Part shown: positions 30,993 through 38,844 of the stretch, piece by piece
Layout: each line of letters begins with the position of its first letter
How positions within the stretch are numbered: the stretch's first letter is position 1
Source of the DNA: WYEN01 sp049976205
GTDB lineage: Archaea > Thermoproteota > Thermoprotei_A > Sulfolobales > AG1
NCBI GenBank assembly: GCA_049976205.1
Contig: JBMFIR010000012.1
Span: forward strand, 1 to 38,844
Length of the DNA: 38,844 nt
Reading direction: 5' to 3'
The notes under the pieces: model-generated
What the model was told of the DNA's origin: nothing
The model's input: only the letters and a program-made list of their open reading frames with translations
Databases searched by the model: none
Position numbers and translations under genes: made by a program

Positions 30993-33900
30993 GTGAAGAA
31001 AAGAGTTAAACAAGAGCAAGTGTATAAACCTTCTCCAGATGATAGATGGGTTCTGATAAAAACATTTATAGAGGAGAGAGGATTAGTTAGGCAACAAATT
31101 GATTCATATAATGACTTCGTCACAAATCGTATAAGAGAAATTATTTTAAGCGATGGAGTAATAACTACACAACTACCTAATTACTATATAAGAATCATTG
31201 ATGTTCAGATTGGGAGACCTAGAGTAAGAGATGTCTCAGGAGCAGTCCTAGAGGCTGACATGCTTACACCTATGATGTGTAGACTTAGAAACATGACTTA
31301 TGCTGCACCTATTTCAGTTACAATGGTTCAAGTAGAGGATGATATGAGAGGTCAACCTATCACTGTAGAGATCGGTGATATACCAGTTATGGTGAGAAGT
31401 GCCTTAGATCCTTTATCAAAAATAACTGATCCAAAGGAGTTAATAGCTTTAGGAGAGGATCCAAAGGATCCGGGCGGATACTTTATTATTAATGGCAGCG
31501 ATAGAGTACTTGTAGCACAAGAGGACATGGCTCCCAATAGAGTTATTATAGATAAAGTTAAGGAGGGTATAAGCGCTACACACACAGCAAAACTAGTCTC
31601 TGCAACAAGTGGTATGAAAGTTCCATTGATACTAGATAGACATAAAGACGGTACACTTCATATATCAACTCCTTCAATACCTGGTAAAGTACCCTTTGCG
31701 ATAGTGATGAGAGCACTCGGACTAGAGAGAGATCAGGATATTGTATACGCGGTCTCACTTGATCCTGAAATACAGAAGGAGTTAATACCATCACTTGTTC
31801 AGATCTCTGAGATAAAAACTGTTGAGGAAGCATTACTATTCATCGGGAACAGAATAGCTGCTGGACAACCAAAGGAGATTAGAATACATAGGGCTGAAGA
31901 GATCATAGATAAGTATCTTTTACCACACATAGGCACCACGAGAGATAAGAGATTAGAGAAAGCATTATTCCTAGGTCAAATGGCTAATAAATTACTCGAG
32001 GCTGTAGTGGGTAGAAGAGGTTTAGATGATAAAGATCATTATGCGAATAAAAGAATTAGATTAGCGGGAGACCTACTAGCAGTACAGTTTAGAGCCGCTT
32101 ACAAGGCGTTTCTGAAGAATTTCAGAGAGCAAATAACCAAGGCTAAGATTAGGTATAAGAAAATAACTGATAAAAACATAATTTCGCTAGTTAGATCAGA
32201 TATTATAACAGAGAGAATAAGACACGCCATGGCAACAGGGAACTGGGTTGGTGGAAGAACAGGTGTTAGTCAGATTCTAGATAGAACTAATTGGATCTCT
32301 ATGCTTAGTCATTTAAGAAGAGTTATCTCACCGCTAAGCAGAAGTCAACCACACTTCGAGGCAAGAGATCTTCACGGAACGCAGTGGGGTAGATTATGTC
32401 CCTTCGAAACACCTGAGGGACCTAACTGTGGTTTGGTAAAGAATCTTGCTTTAATGAGCTATGTGTCAGTAGGGATCGACGAGAATGAAATACTAGATAT
32501 TATACTTGATATTCGAGAAGAGGATATTAAATTAATTCCGCTCGTAGAGGTTTACTCAAGAGCTCGTAGAGGAGAGGACGTCTCAGAGTATCTAGGCTAC
32601 GCTAAGGTTTTTTTAAATGGTAGATTAATTGGTTTCGTTAAAGATGGAGAGAGATTTGTTTCATATCTCAGAGGTCTTAGAAGAAGTGGAAAAATACATT
32701 ACGAGGTTAGTGTAGCTTATTTCAGAACCGATGTTTTGAACGAGATATATATAAACACTGATCGTGGAAGATTAATGAGACCTGTCTTAGTAGTCGAAGA
32801 CGGTAAAGTTAAAATTACTAAGGAACTTATGGAGAAATTAGCTAAGAAAGAGATCAGGTTCACAGATCTTCTTAAGATAGGGGTGGTTGAGCTACTTGAT
32901 CCAGAAGAGGAGGAGAATGCTTATATAGCTATGAATCCGGAGGATATTACACAGGAACACACACACATAGAGATCTTTCCACCAACGATCTTCGGTGTAG
33001 CCGCATCGACTATACCCTACGCAGAGCATAACCAAAGTCCTAGAAATACGTATCAGTCAGCCATGGTTAAGCAAGCCGTGGGTATATATATGGCTAACTT
33101 CCATCTAAGGATGGATTCTCGCGGACACGTACTTCACTACCCTGAGAAACCTCTTGTTCAAACAAAAGCTCTTGAGTTAATAGGCTACAATGACAGACCA
33201 GCAGGTCACAATATGGTTGTTGCCGTCATGAGTTACACAGGTTATAATATGGAGGATGCGGTTATAGTCAATAGATCAAGTGTTGAGAGAGGAATGGCTA
33301 GATCCACATTCTTCAGAACATATGTTACGGAAGAAAGAAGATACCCCGGCGGTGAGGAGGATAGAATAGAAATTCCAGACCCCAGCTCACATGGCTATAA
33401 AGGAAAACAATACTACAGATTACTTGAAGGCGATGCTATAGCACCAATTGAGTCCTCGGTTAGGGGCGGCGAGGTCTTAATCGGAAAAACCTCGCCTTCA
33501 AGATTTATGGAGGAGATGAAAGAATTCACAGCTATCTCAGCCAAGAGAAAAGATAGTTCGGTAAGCCTAAGATACGGTGAGAAAGGGATAGTAGATCAAG
33601 TTGTCATAACAACCACTGTTGAGGGGCACAAACTTATTAAGGTTAAGGTAAGAGACTACAGAGTACCTGAGATAGGAGACAAATTTGCCTCGAGACACGG
33701 GCAGAAGGGAGTTATCGGAATACTAATCTCACAAGCAGACATGCCGTATACCTATCAAGGAATAACACCTGATCTCATAATTAATCCACACGCCTTACCT
33801 TCGAGAATGACTGTGGGTCAATTAATTGAGAGTATCGCAGGTAAAGTAGCCGCATTAGGAGGAAGATTCGTTGATGGAACCCCATTTTACGGGGAGGATC

Positions 33901-34442
33901 CCGATAAACTTAAGAAAGAACTACTCCTATACGGATACCCGATTGATGGTACAGAGCCTATGTATGATGGCAGAACTGGTGAGTTGATGGGGAACCCAAT
34001 ATTCATAGGAATAGTTTATTACCAAAGACTCCACCACATGGTTGCTGACAAGATACATGCGAGAGCTAGAGGACAGGTACAGATACTTACGAGACAACCA
34101 ACTGAGGGTAGAGCTAGAGAAGGTGGCTTGAGATTCGGTGAGATGGAGAGAGATGTTTTAATTGCTTACGGAGCTTCTTCACTGCTTAAGGAGAGGCTTA
34201 TGGAGAGTAGTGATAGAACTGTTATTTGGGTATGTGAGCTCTGTGGACATATAGGGTGGTATGATAGAAATAAGAAGAGACCTATATGCCCAATTCATAA
34301 AGATCAGGCTAATCTATACCCGGTCGAGGTGTCCTACGCCTTTAAATTACTTCTACAAGAGTTAATGTCTATGATGATTATGCCTAGAATTATTGTTAAG
34401 AGAAAAGTAGATGTCTATAAAGAGAGGTGGGAACATGAGTAG
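30993..34442 (+). CDS. rpoB: RNA polymerase subunit B (unsplit B'/B'')
   Basis: Catalytic second-largest subunit, 1149 residues, one polypeptide as in crenarchaea (split in many euryarchaea). Markers: QLPNYYIRIIDVQIGRP at the start, GLVKNLALM with CPFETPEGPNCG, SYTGYNMEDAVI, KFASRHGQKGVIG, GGLRFGEMERDVL, and a C-terminal zinc site (CELCGHIGWYDRNKKRPICP, then HKDQ). The GTG start at 30993 is preceded by GGTGATTAGGTG. The stop TAG overlaps the start of rpoA1 by 8 nt. Confidence 0.98.
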   Translation: MKKRVKQEQVYKPSPDDRWVLIKTFIEERGLVRQQIDSYNDFVTNRIREIILSDGVITTQLPNYYIRIIDVQIGRPRVRDVSGAVLEADMLTPMMCRLRNMTYAAPISVTMVQVEDDMRGQPITVEIGDIPVMVRSALDPLSKITDPKELIALGEDPKDPGGYFIINGSDRVLVAQEDMAPNRVIIDKVKEGISATHTAKLVSATSGMKVPLILDRHKDGTLHISTPSIPGKVPFAIVMRALGLERDQDIVYAVSLDPEIQKELIPSLVQISEIKTVEEALLFIGNRIAAGQPKEIRIHRAEEIIDKYLLPHIGTTRDKRLEKALFLGQMANKLLEAVVGRRGLDDKDHYANKRIRLAGDLLAVQFRAAYKAFLKNFREQITKAKIRYKKITDKNIISLVRSDIITERIRHAMATGNWVGGRTGVSQILDRTNWISMLSHLRRVISPLSRSQPHFEARDLHGTQWGRLCPFETPEGPNCGLVKNLALMSYVSVGIDENEILDIILDIREEDIKLIPLVEVYSRARRGEDVSEYLGYAKVFLNGRLIGFVKDGERFVSYLRGLRRSGKIHYEVSVAYFRTDVLNEIYINTDRGRLMRPVLVVEDGKVKITKELMEKLAKKEIRFTDLLKIGVVELLDPEEEENAYIAMNPEDITQEHTHIEIFPPTIFGVAASTIPYAEHNQSPRNTYQSAMVKQAVGIYMANFHLRMDSRGHVLHYPEKPLVQTKALELIGYNDRPAGHNMVVAVMSYTGYNMEDAVIVNRSSVERGMARSTFFRTYVTEERRYPGGEEDRIEIPDPSSHGYKGKQYYRLLEGDAIAPIESSVRGGEVLIGKTSPSRFMEEMKEFTAISAKRKDSSVSLRYGEKGIVDQVVITTTVEGHKLIKVKVRDYRVPEIGDKFASRHGQKGVIGILISQADMPYTYQGITPDLIINPHALPSRMTVGQLIESIAGKVAALGGRFVDGTPFYGEDPDKLKKELLLYGYPIDGTEPMYDGRTGELMGNPIFIGIVYYQRLHHMVADKIHARARGQVQILTRQPTEGRAREGGLRFGEMERDVLIAYGASSLLKERLMESSDRTVIWVCELCGHIGWYDRNKKRPICPIHKDQANLYPVEVSYAFKLLLQELMSMMIMPRIIVKRKVDVYKERWEHE

Positions 34443-37113
34443 CGAGTTCATGATTGAGAAAATTAGATTCGGCGTATTATCACCAGACGAGATCAGGAAA
34501 ATGTCTGTAGTAAATGTACTTACTAAGGAGTTATTTGATGACGATGGTGTCCCTCTAAGAAATTCTATAATGGACCCTAGGTTAGGAGTTATTGAACCAG
34601 GCCAGAGATGCGAGATCTGTGGAAACACGATGAGAGAATGCCCAGGGCATTTCGGCAGATTAGAACTCGCGAGACCTGTTATACATGTTGGATTTGTTAG
34701 ACAAATATACGAGCTCTTAAGAGCAACATGTAGAAACTGTGGTAGAGTAAAGATCCCGTCTGATTACGTAAAGAGATACGGTAGCGCCGAGAAAGCACTT
34801 GAGGAGATATATAGGATATATAGTAAGATGAAAGATAGATGGCCACTACTCGCTAAGAGATTAACAAATACCCTTAGAAGAGAGGCTATGAAAGAATCTC
34901 AGTGCCCATTCTGTGGAGCTAAGCAATTTAAGATCAGAATTGAGAAGCCTACGACGTTCTTCGAAGAGACTAGCGAGGGTAATATAAGACTTACTCCGAT
35001 TGATGTGAGGCAGAGACTTGAGAAAATACCGGATAAGGACCTAGAGATCTTAGGCTTCGATTCCAGGGAGGCTAGACCTGAGTGGATGGTAATAACAGTT
35101 TTGCCAGTACCTCCACTAACTATTAGACCTTCAATAATTCTCGAGACCGGTGCTAGAGCCGAGGATGATCTGACACATAAGCTAGCTGATATCGTGAGAG
35201 CAAATGAGAAACTCAAAGAAGCAATTGAGACAGGTGCTCCGAATATAATAGTTGAAGATGCTTGGGAGCTTCTACAATACCACATAACAACCTATTTTGA
35301 TAGTGAGACACCTGGTGTGCCCCAAGCTAAGCAGAGATATGGTAGACCTCTCAAAGGCATTGCTCAAAGACTTAAGGGTAAAGAGGGTAGATTCAGAGGA
35401 AATCTATCTGGTAAGAGAGTTGATTACTCCTCAAGAACAGTTATTAGTCCGGATCCTTACTTGGGAATAAACGAAGTTGGTGTACCAATAGATGTTGCAA
35501 AGATCCTCACAGTCCCAGAGAAAGTCACTAGTTGGAACATTGAGAAGCTCAGGAAAAATGTTATCAATGGCCCATACAACTGGCCAGGGGCAAACTACGT
35601 AATTACTCCAGACGGGAGAAAAATTGATCTTAGATTCGTTAGAGATAGAAACTCTCTGGCTCAAGAAATAGCTCCTGGATGGATTGTTGAGAGACATCTA
35701 GAGAACGGAGACATAGTCTTATTCAATAGGCAACCTAGTCTACACAGAATGAGTATCATGGGTCACATAGTCAGGGTTCTTCCGGGACGAACATTTAGAC
35801 TACACTTAGCAGTATGCCCACCCTATAACGCTGATTTCGACGGTGATGAAATGAATCTACATGTACCACAAAATATTGAGGCTAGGACAGAGGCTAAGGT
35901 TCTTATGCTTGTTCAAAAACAGATATTATCCCCAAGATACGGCGGACCAATAATTGGTGGTATCCAAGACTATGTCAGTGGAGCCTACATACTTACATCT
36001 AAGGCAACCTTATTAACCAAGGAGGATGTCGTAGATCTCCTGGCTGCAGCCAATTACGTTGGTGAGATACCTGAACCAGCTATTTTATCACCTAAGAAAC
36101 TCTGGACAGGCAAACAGTTAATTAGCTTATTCCTTCCGAAAGATTTCAATTTCAGAGGTTCTGCAAAAATCTCTGGAGGCATAATGAGTTGTAGCGACTA
36201 TGAGTGCTTCTGGGACTCATATATCTTAGTTAAGAAAGGTATGCTACTATTCGGAGTATTAGATAAGAAAGCTATAGGTTCACAAGAACCTGAGTCTCTC
36301 CTCCACTTCTTAGTTAGAGAATACGGAGACCAGACCGGTAGAAGATTTATTGATAATGTCTTCCGAATGTTCATAAGAGTTCTAGAGAAAAAAGGTTTCA
36401 CAATGTCATATGATGACATAGAGATTCCAGAAGAGGCTAAAAAAGCTATTTCTGAAATCATAGATGAAGCTTCCAAGAAAGTATATGAATTAATAGATCT
36501 ATATAAACAAGGTAAGTTAGAGCCTGAGCCAGGCAGAACTATCGAAGAGACTCTAGAGATCAAGATCATGGAAGACGTACTCAGAGTCGCTAGAGAGAAG
36601 AGTGGTGAAACGGCTGTGAGATATATGGATCTTATGAATAACGTCTTTGTAATGGCTAGAACCGGTGCCAGAGGCTCGACGCTTAATATAACTCAAATGG
36701 CAGCTACACTAGGGCAACAATCTATTAGAGGTGCTAGAATAAGTAGAGGATATAGAGATAGGTATTTACCACACTTCAAACCAGAGGATCTAGGAGCGTT
36801 AGCGAGAGGTTTCGTATCAAATAGTTTTAGAAGTGGCTTAACACCAACCGAGGTATTCTTCCACGCGGCAGGTGGTAGAGAAGGTCTGGTTGATACCGCT
36901 GTGAGAACATCACAGAGCGGCTATATGCAGAGGAGATTAATTAACGCATTACAAGATCTCTACGTAGAATACGATGGAAGCGTTAGAGACGTAGAAGGAA
37001 ATCTAATACAAGTTGTCTACGGCGAGGATGGAGTAGATCCGATGAGGGGGATACATGAGAAATCAGTTGATGTAGACAGAATTATTGAGAGAGTTACAGG
37101 GTGGAGATTATAG
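34435..37113 (+). CDS. rpoA1: RNA polymerase subunit A' (Rpo1N)
   Basis: N-terminal part of the largest subunit, holding the active site NADFDGDEMN that binds the catalytic Mg. Zinc sites are seen at CEICGNTMRECPGHFG, CRNCG and CPFCG. The frame opens at 34411, but the ATG at 34435, directly after a GAGGTGGG site, is the true start (892 residues). Other markers: NLSGKRVDYSSRTVISPDP, FNRQPSLHRMSIMGH, GARGSTLNITQMAATLGQQ. It overlaps the rpoB stop by 8 nt, so the two are translationally coupled. Confidence 0.98.
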   Translation: MSSEFMIEKIRFGVLSPDEIRKMSVVNVLTKELFDDDGVPLRNSIMDPRLGVIEPGQRCEICGNTMRECPGHFGRLELARPVIHVGFVRQIYELLRATCRNCGRVKIPSDYVKRYGSAEKALEEIYRIYSKMKDRWPLLAKRLTNTLRREAMKESQCPFCGAKQFKIRIEKPTTFFEETSEGNIRLTPIDVRQRLEKIPDKDLEILGFDSREARPEWMVITVLPVPPLTIRPSIILETGARAEDDLTHKLADIVRANEKLKEAIETGAPNIIVEDAWELLQYHITTYFDSETPGVPQAKQRYGRPLKGIAQRLKGKEGRFRGNLSGKRVDYSSRTVISPDPYLGINEVGVPIDVAKILTVPEKVTSWNIEKLRKNVINGPYNWPGANYVITPDGRKIDLRFVRDRNSLAQEIAPGWIVERHLENGDIVLFNRQPSLHRMSIMGHIVRVLPGRTFRLHLAVCPPYNADFDGDEMNLHVPQNIEARTEAKVLMLVQKQILSPRYGGPIIGGIQDYVSGAYILTSKATLLTKEDVVDLLAAANYVGEIPEPAILSPKKLWTGKQLISLFLPKDFNFRGSAKISGGIMSCSDYECFWDSYILVKKGMLLFGVLDKKAIGSQEPESLLHFLVREYGDQTGRRFIDNVFRMFIRVLEKKGFTMSYDDIEIPEEAKKAISEIIDEASKKVYELIDLYKQGKLEPEPGRTIEETLEIKIMEDVLRVAREKSGETAVRYMDLMNNVFVMARTGARGSTLNITQMAATLGQQSIRGARISRGYRDRYLPHFKPEDLGALARGFVSNSFRSGLTPTEVFFHAAGGREGLVDTAVRTSQSGYMQRRLINALQDLYVEYDGSVRDVEGNLIQVVYGEDGVDPMRGIHEKSVDVDRIIERVTGWRL

Positions 37114-38309
37114 TGAGTTTTGAGAAGATCTCAGCTGAGGAGCTAAGTACATTAATAAATGAAAAAGCACCGTTTCTACCTAAGAAAGTCAAAGACGAGT
37201 TAGTATCAAAGCTTACTACAAGAGAACTCTCTAGAGAAGAAATAACCAAGATCATTGATCTAGCTGCGGAGCAGTACTTAACAAGTCTAATAGAGCCTGG
37301 AGAAGCTATCGGGACAGTTACTGCTCAAAGCATAGGTGAACCAGGAACGCAGATGACCCTGAGAACATTTCACTACGCTGGTGTAAGAGAATTAAACGTC
37401 ACTCTGGGGCTACCTAGATTTATTGAGTTGGTAGATGCTAAGAAAACACCTTCAACGCCTATTATGTACGTCTATTTAAACGAGAAGTATAAATATGATA
37501 GAGAGAAAGCTCTGGAAGTGGCGAGAAAACTTGAGTTAACAACTGTAGATAGTGTGGCAGCTGAGATCTCAACAGATCCCTATGAAGGAGCCGTAACTAT
37601 AAGACTCGACCCAGAGTTCCTAGAGGATAAGGGAGTAACAGTTCAGCAAGTGGCTTCTGTTCTTAAGAAATATGGTGACGTAGAGATATCTGAAGAAGAC
37701 CCTTACTTAATTCATGTGAGAGTGGGTGAGACAGATCTTTTTAAACTCGAGAAGCTTAAGAACAGAATCTTAAAGACCAAGATCAAGGGCGTTAAGGAAA
37801 TCAAGAGAGCGATTGTGAAGAAAATAGGTGATGAGTACGTAATAGTCACAGACGGCTCTAATCTAAAGGCTGTTCTTAAAATGAAGGAGGTTGATCCTTA
37901 TCGAGTGTACACGAACAATATAAAAGAGATTGAGAAGGTTTTGGGTATAGAGGCGGCTAGGGCAGCGCTAATAAAAGAGATGGCAAGTGTATTAAGAGAA
38001 CAAGGTCTAGATGTAGATATTAGGCATCTCATGTTAGTAGCTGATATAATGACCTACACAGGATCTGTGAGACAAATAGGTAGACATGGAGTAACAGGAG
38101 AGAAAGAAAGCGTTTTTGCCCGAGCAGCTTTTGAGATAACTGTTAAACACCTACTAGACGCAGCAACCAGAGGAGAGGAGGATAAGCTAAGGGGAGTTGC
38201 TGAAAATGTAATAGTTGGTCAACCAATGCTTATAGGAACTGGGAGAGTAAAGTTTTTTATGAGGCTAACTAGAAGAGATTTAGGTGCCGATAATGTCAGC
38301 TCAGAGTAG
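37113..38309 (+). CDS. rpoA2: RNA polymerase subunit A'' (Rpo1C)
   Basis: C-terminal part of the largest subunit, split from A' as in all archaea. About 398 residues. Markers: EPGEAIGTVTAQSIGEPGTQ with MTLRTFHYAG (the trigger-loop region), RFIELVDAKKTPSTPIM, and IRHLMLVADIMTYTGSVRQI near the end. The frame opens at GTG 37101, but GTG 37113 (its G is the last base of the rpoA1 TAG) with GGGTGG 8 nt upstream is the better start. The gene overlaps rpl30e at its 3' end. Confidence 0.97.
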   Translation: MSFEKISAEELSTLINEKAPFLPKKVKDELVSKLTTRELSREEITKIIDLAAEQYLTSLIEPGEAIGTVTAQSIGEPGTQMTLRTFHYAGVRELNVTLGLPRFIELVDAKKTPSTPIMYVYLNEKYKYDREKALEVARKLELTTVDSVAAEISTDPYEGAVTIRLDPEFLEDKGVTVQQVASVLKKYGDVEISEEDPYLIHVRVGETDLFKLEKLKNRILKTKIKGVKEIKRAIVKKIGDEYVIVTDGSNLKAVLKMKEVDPYRVYTNNIKEIEKVLGIEAARAALIKEMASVLREQGLDVDIRHLMLVADIMTYTGSVRQIGRHGVTGEKESVFARAAFEITVKHLLDAATRGEEDKLRGVAENVIVGQPMLIGTGRVKFFMRLTRRDLGADNVSSE

Positions 38310-38625
38310 CTTAGCTATAGATGAGGTCTTGAGAGAAATAATTAAAACTGGGAAAGTAGTTATTGGCTTCAAGAAAACTATTAAGTACGTGAAAACAGGT
38401 AAACTAAAAGCCGTTGTAGTAGCTAAAAATATTCCTAGTGAGATGTTTTCTGAAATAACTTATAATGCTAGACTAAGCGAGATACCGACAATAATTTACG
38501 AGGGAGGTTCCATGGATTTAGGGGCATCAATAGGTAGACCTTTTCCAGTATCAAGTATAGGAATAATAGATCCTGGGACAGTGTCTATTGAGAGAATTAA
38601 AGAATTAGCTTCAAAAACTTCTTAA
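38293..38625 (+). CDS. rpl30e: Ribosomal protein L30e
   Basis: 110 residues from ATG 38293; GTG 38284 is an outer start, but GGTG at 38283-38286 fits as the ribosome binding site. The L7Ae/L30e fold signature is clear (IKTGKVVIGFKKTIKYVKTG, then KLKAVVVAKN, and EGGSMDLGASIGRPFPVSSIG). It binds kink-turn rRNA in the large subunit. In archaea it normally lies between rpoA2 and nusA, as here; its start overlaps the end of rpoA2 by 17 nt. Confidence 0.95.
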   Translation: MSAQSSLAIDEVLREIIKTGKVVIGFKKTIKYVKTGKLKAVVVAKNIPSEMFSEITYNARLSEIPTIIYEGGSMDLGASIGRPFPVSSIGIIDPGTVSIERIKELASKTS

Positions 38626-38637
38626 GAGGATCCATAG

Positions 38638-38844
38638 ATGCCAGAGATTAAATTAACTATTGACGAAATGAGATACATTTCTCTCTTCCAAGACTTAACA
38701 GGAGTAACAGTAAGAGACTGCATAGTTGATAATGATAGTGGAACAATAATTTTCATCGTTAAAGAAGGTGAAGGAGCATTAGCTGTCGGCAAAGGAGGAT
38801 CTAATGTTAAAATGGCTAAAAAACTCTTAGGCAAAAACATCGAG
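38638..38844 (+). CDS. nusA: NusA-like KH-domain transcription factor (5' part)
   Basis: The first 69 residues are visible before the window ends. IKLTIDEMRYISLFQDLTGV and the KH-type loop GALAVGKGGSNVKMAKKLLG identify archaeal NusA, a KH-domain protein of about 140-150 residues thought to bind RNA during transcription elongation or termination. The ATG is preceded by GAGGATCC. It is the usual next gene after rpl30e; ribosomal protein S12 would be expected beyond. Confidence 0.9.
   Translation, partial: MPEIKLTIDEMRYISLFQDLTGVTVRDCIVDNDSGTIIFIVKEGEGALAVGKGGSNVKMAKKLLGKNIE

Noticed and set aside
34899..35285. 128-codon open frame on the minus strand, and others like it inside rpoA1, rpoB and PCNA-2
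   Set aside because: Shadows of strongly conserved coding sequence; no ribosome binding sites or recognisable products.
1..38844. CRISPR array, insertion sequence or prophage
   Set aside because: No regularly spaced repeats, transposase motifs or phage genes were seen.

Overview
The window looks like the chromosome of a hyperthermophilic crenarchaeon, most likely of the Desulfurococcales type. The evidence is a complete CdvA-CdvB-CdvC (ESCRT-III) division locus, two PCNA paralogues, an Orc1/Cdc6 initiator, the archaeal RNA polymerase order rpoH-rpoB-rpoA1-rpoA2-rpl30e-nusA with an unsplit rpoB and a split A subunit, archaeal lipid genes and box C/D guide RNAs. The DNA is AT-rich, GTG and TTG starts are common, and GGTG or GGAGGATC-like ribosome binding sites sit 5-8 nt before many starts. 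I cannot name the species.

Layout. 1-2975 (minus): an iron/cobalamin-type ABC uptake operon (binding protein, permease, ATPase cut by the window edge) behind a promoter with two perfect inverted repeats. 3147-4414: a box C/D sRNA, a TtuA-like protein that has lost its catalytic motifs, and a small winged-helix protein. 4482-7043 (minus): Xaa-Pro dipeptidase, an Lrp/AsnC regulator with a 15-bp palindrome at its start, and PCNA. 7154-9863 (plus): UlaG-like metallo-hydrolase, a short MscS-type channel, Orc1/Cdc6. 9866-12418: HIT protein, a minus-strand C/D sRNA, a membrane protein, enolase, another small membrane protein.

12476-15511 holds a third C/D sRNA followed by the cdvABC division operon. 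15527-18370 carries a TGS-domain DRG-like GTPase, small proteins and a metallo-beta-lactamase-fold hydrolase. 18422-21531 (plus) runs DUF763, an unrecognised beta-rich protein and a UbiA prenyltransferase with no ordinary start codon. 21532-22584 is a gene graveyard: remains of a clan AA aspartic protease and of a PIN-domain gene, ending at a tRNA-Arg(CCG). 22707-28021 (plus): an S9 peptidase, two small hypothetical proteins and a large Lhr-type helicase. 28025-30558 (minus): second PCNA, a CDP-alcohol phosphatidyltransferase (probably archaetidylinositol-phosphate synthase) and an amidohydrolase-fold protein without visible metal ligands. 30707-38844 (plus) is the RNA polymerase operon, leaving the window inside nusA.

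The genes are mostly core information processing (replication clamps, initiator, helicase, transcription), cell division and membrane-lipid synthesis, with one uptake operon. I found no CRISPR array, insertion sequence or prophage. The least explained items are the motif-less TtuA homologue, the motif-less amidohydrolase, the two genes whose conserved N-termini begin before any standard start codon, the three guide RNAs and the orphan 324-residue protein.
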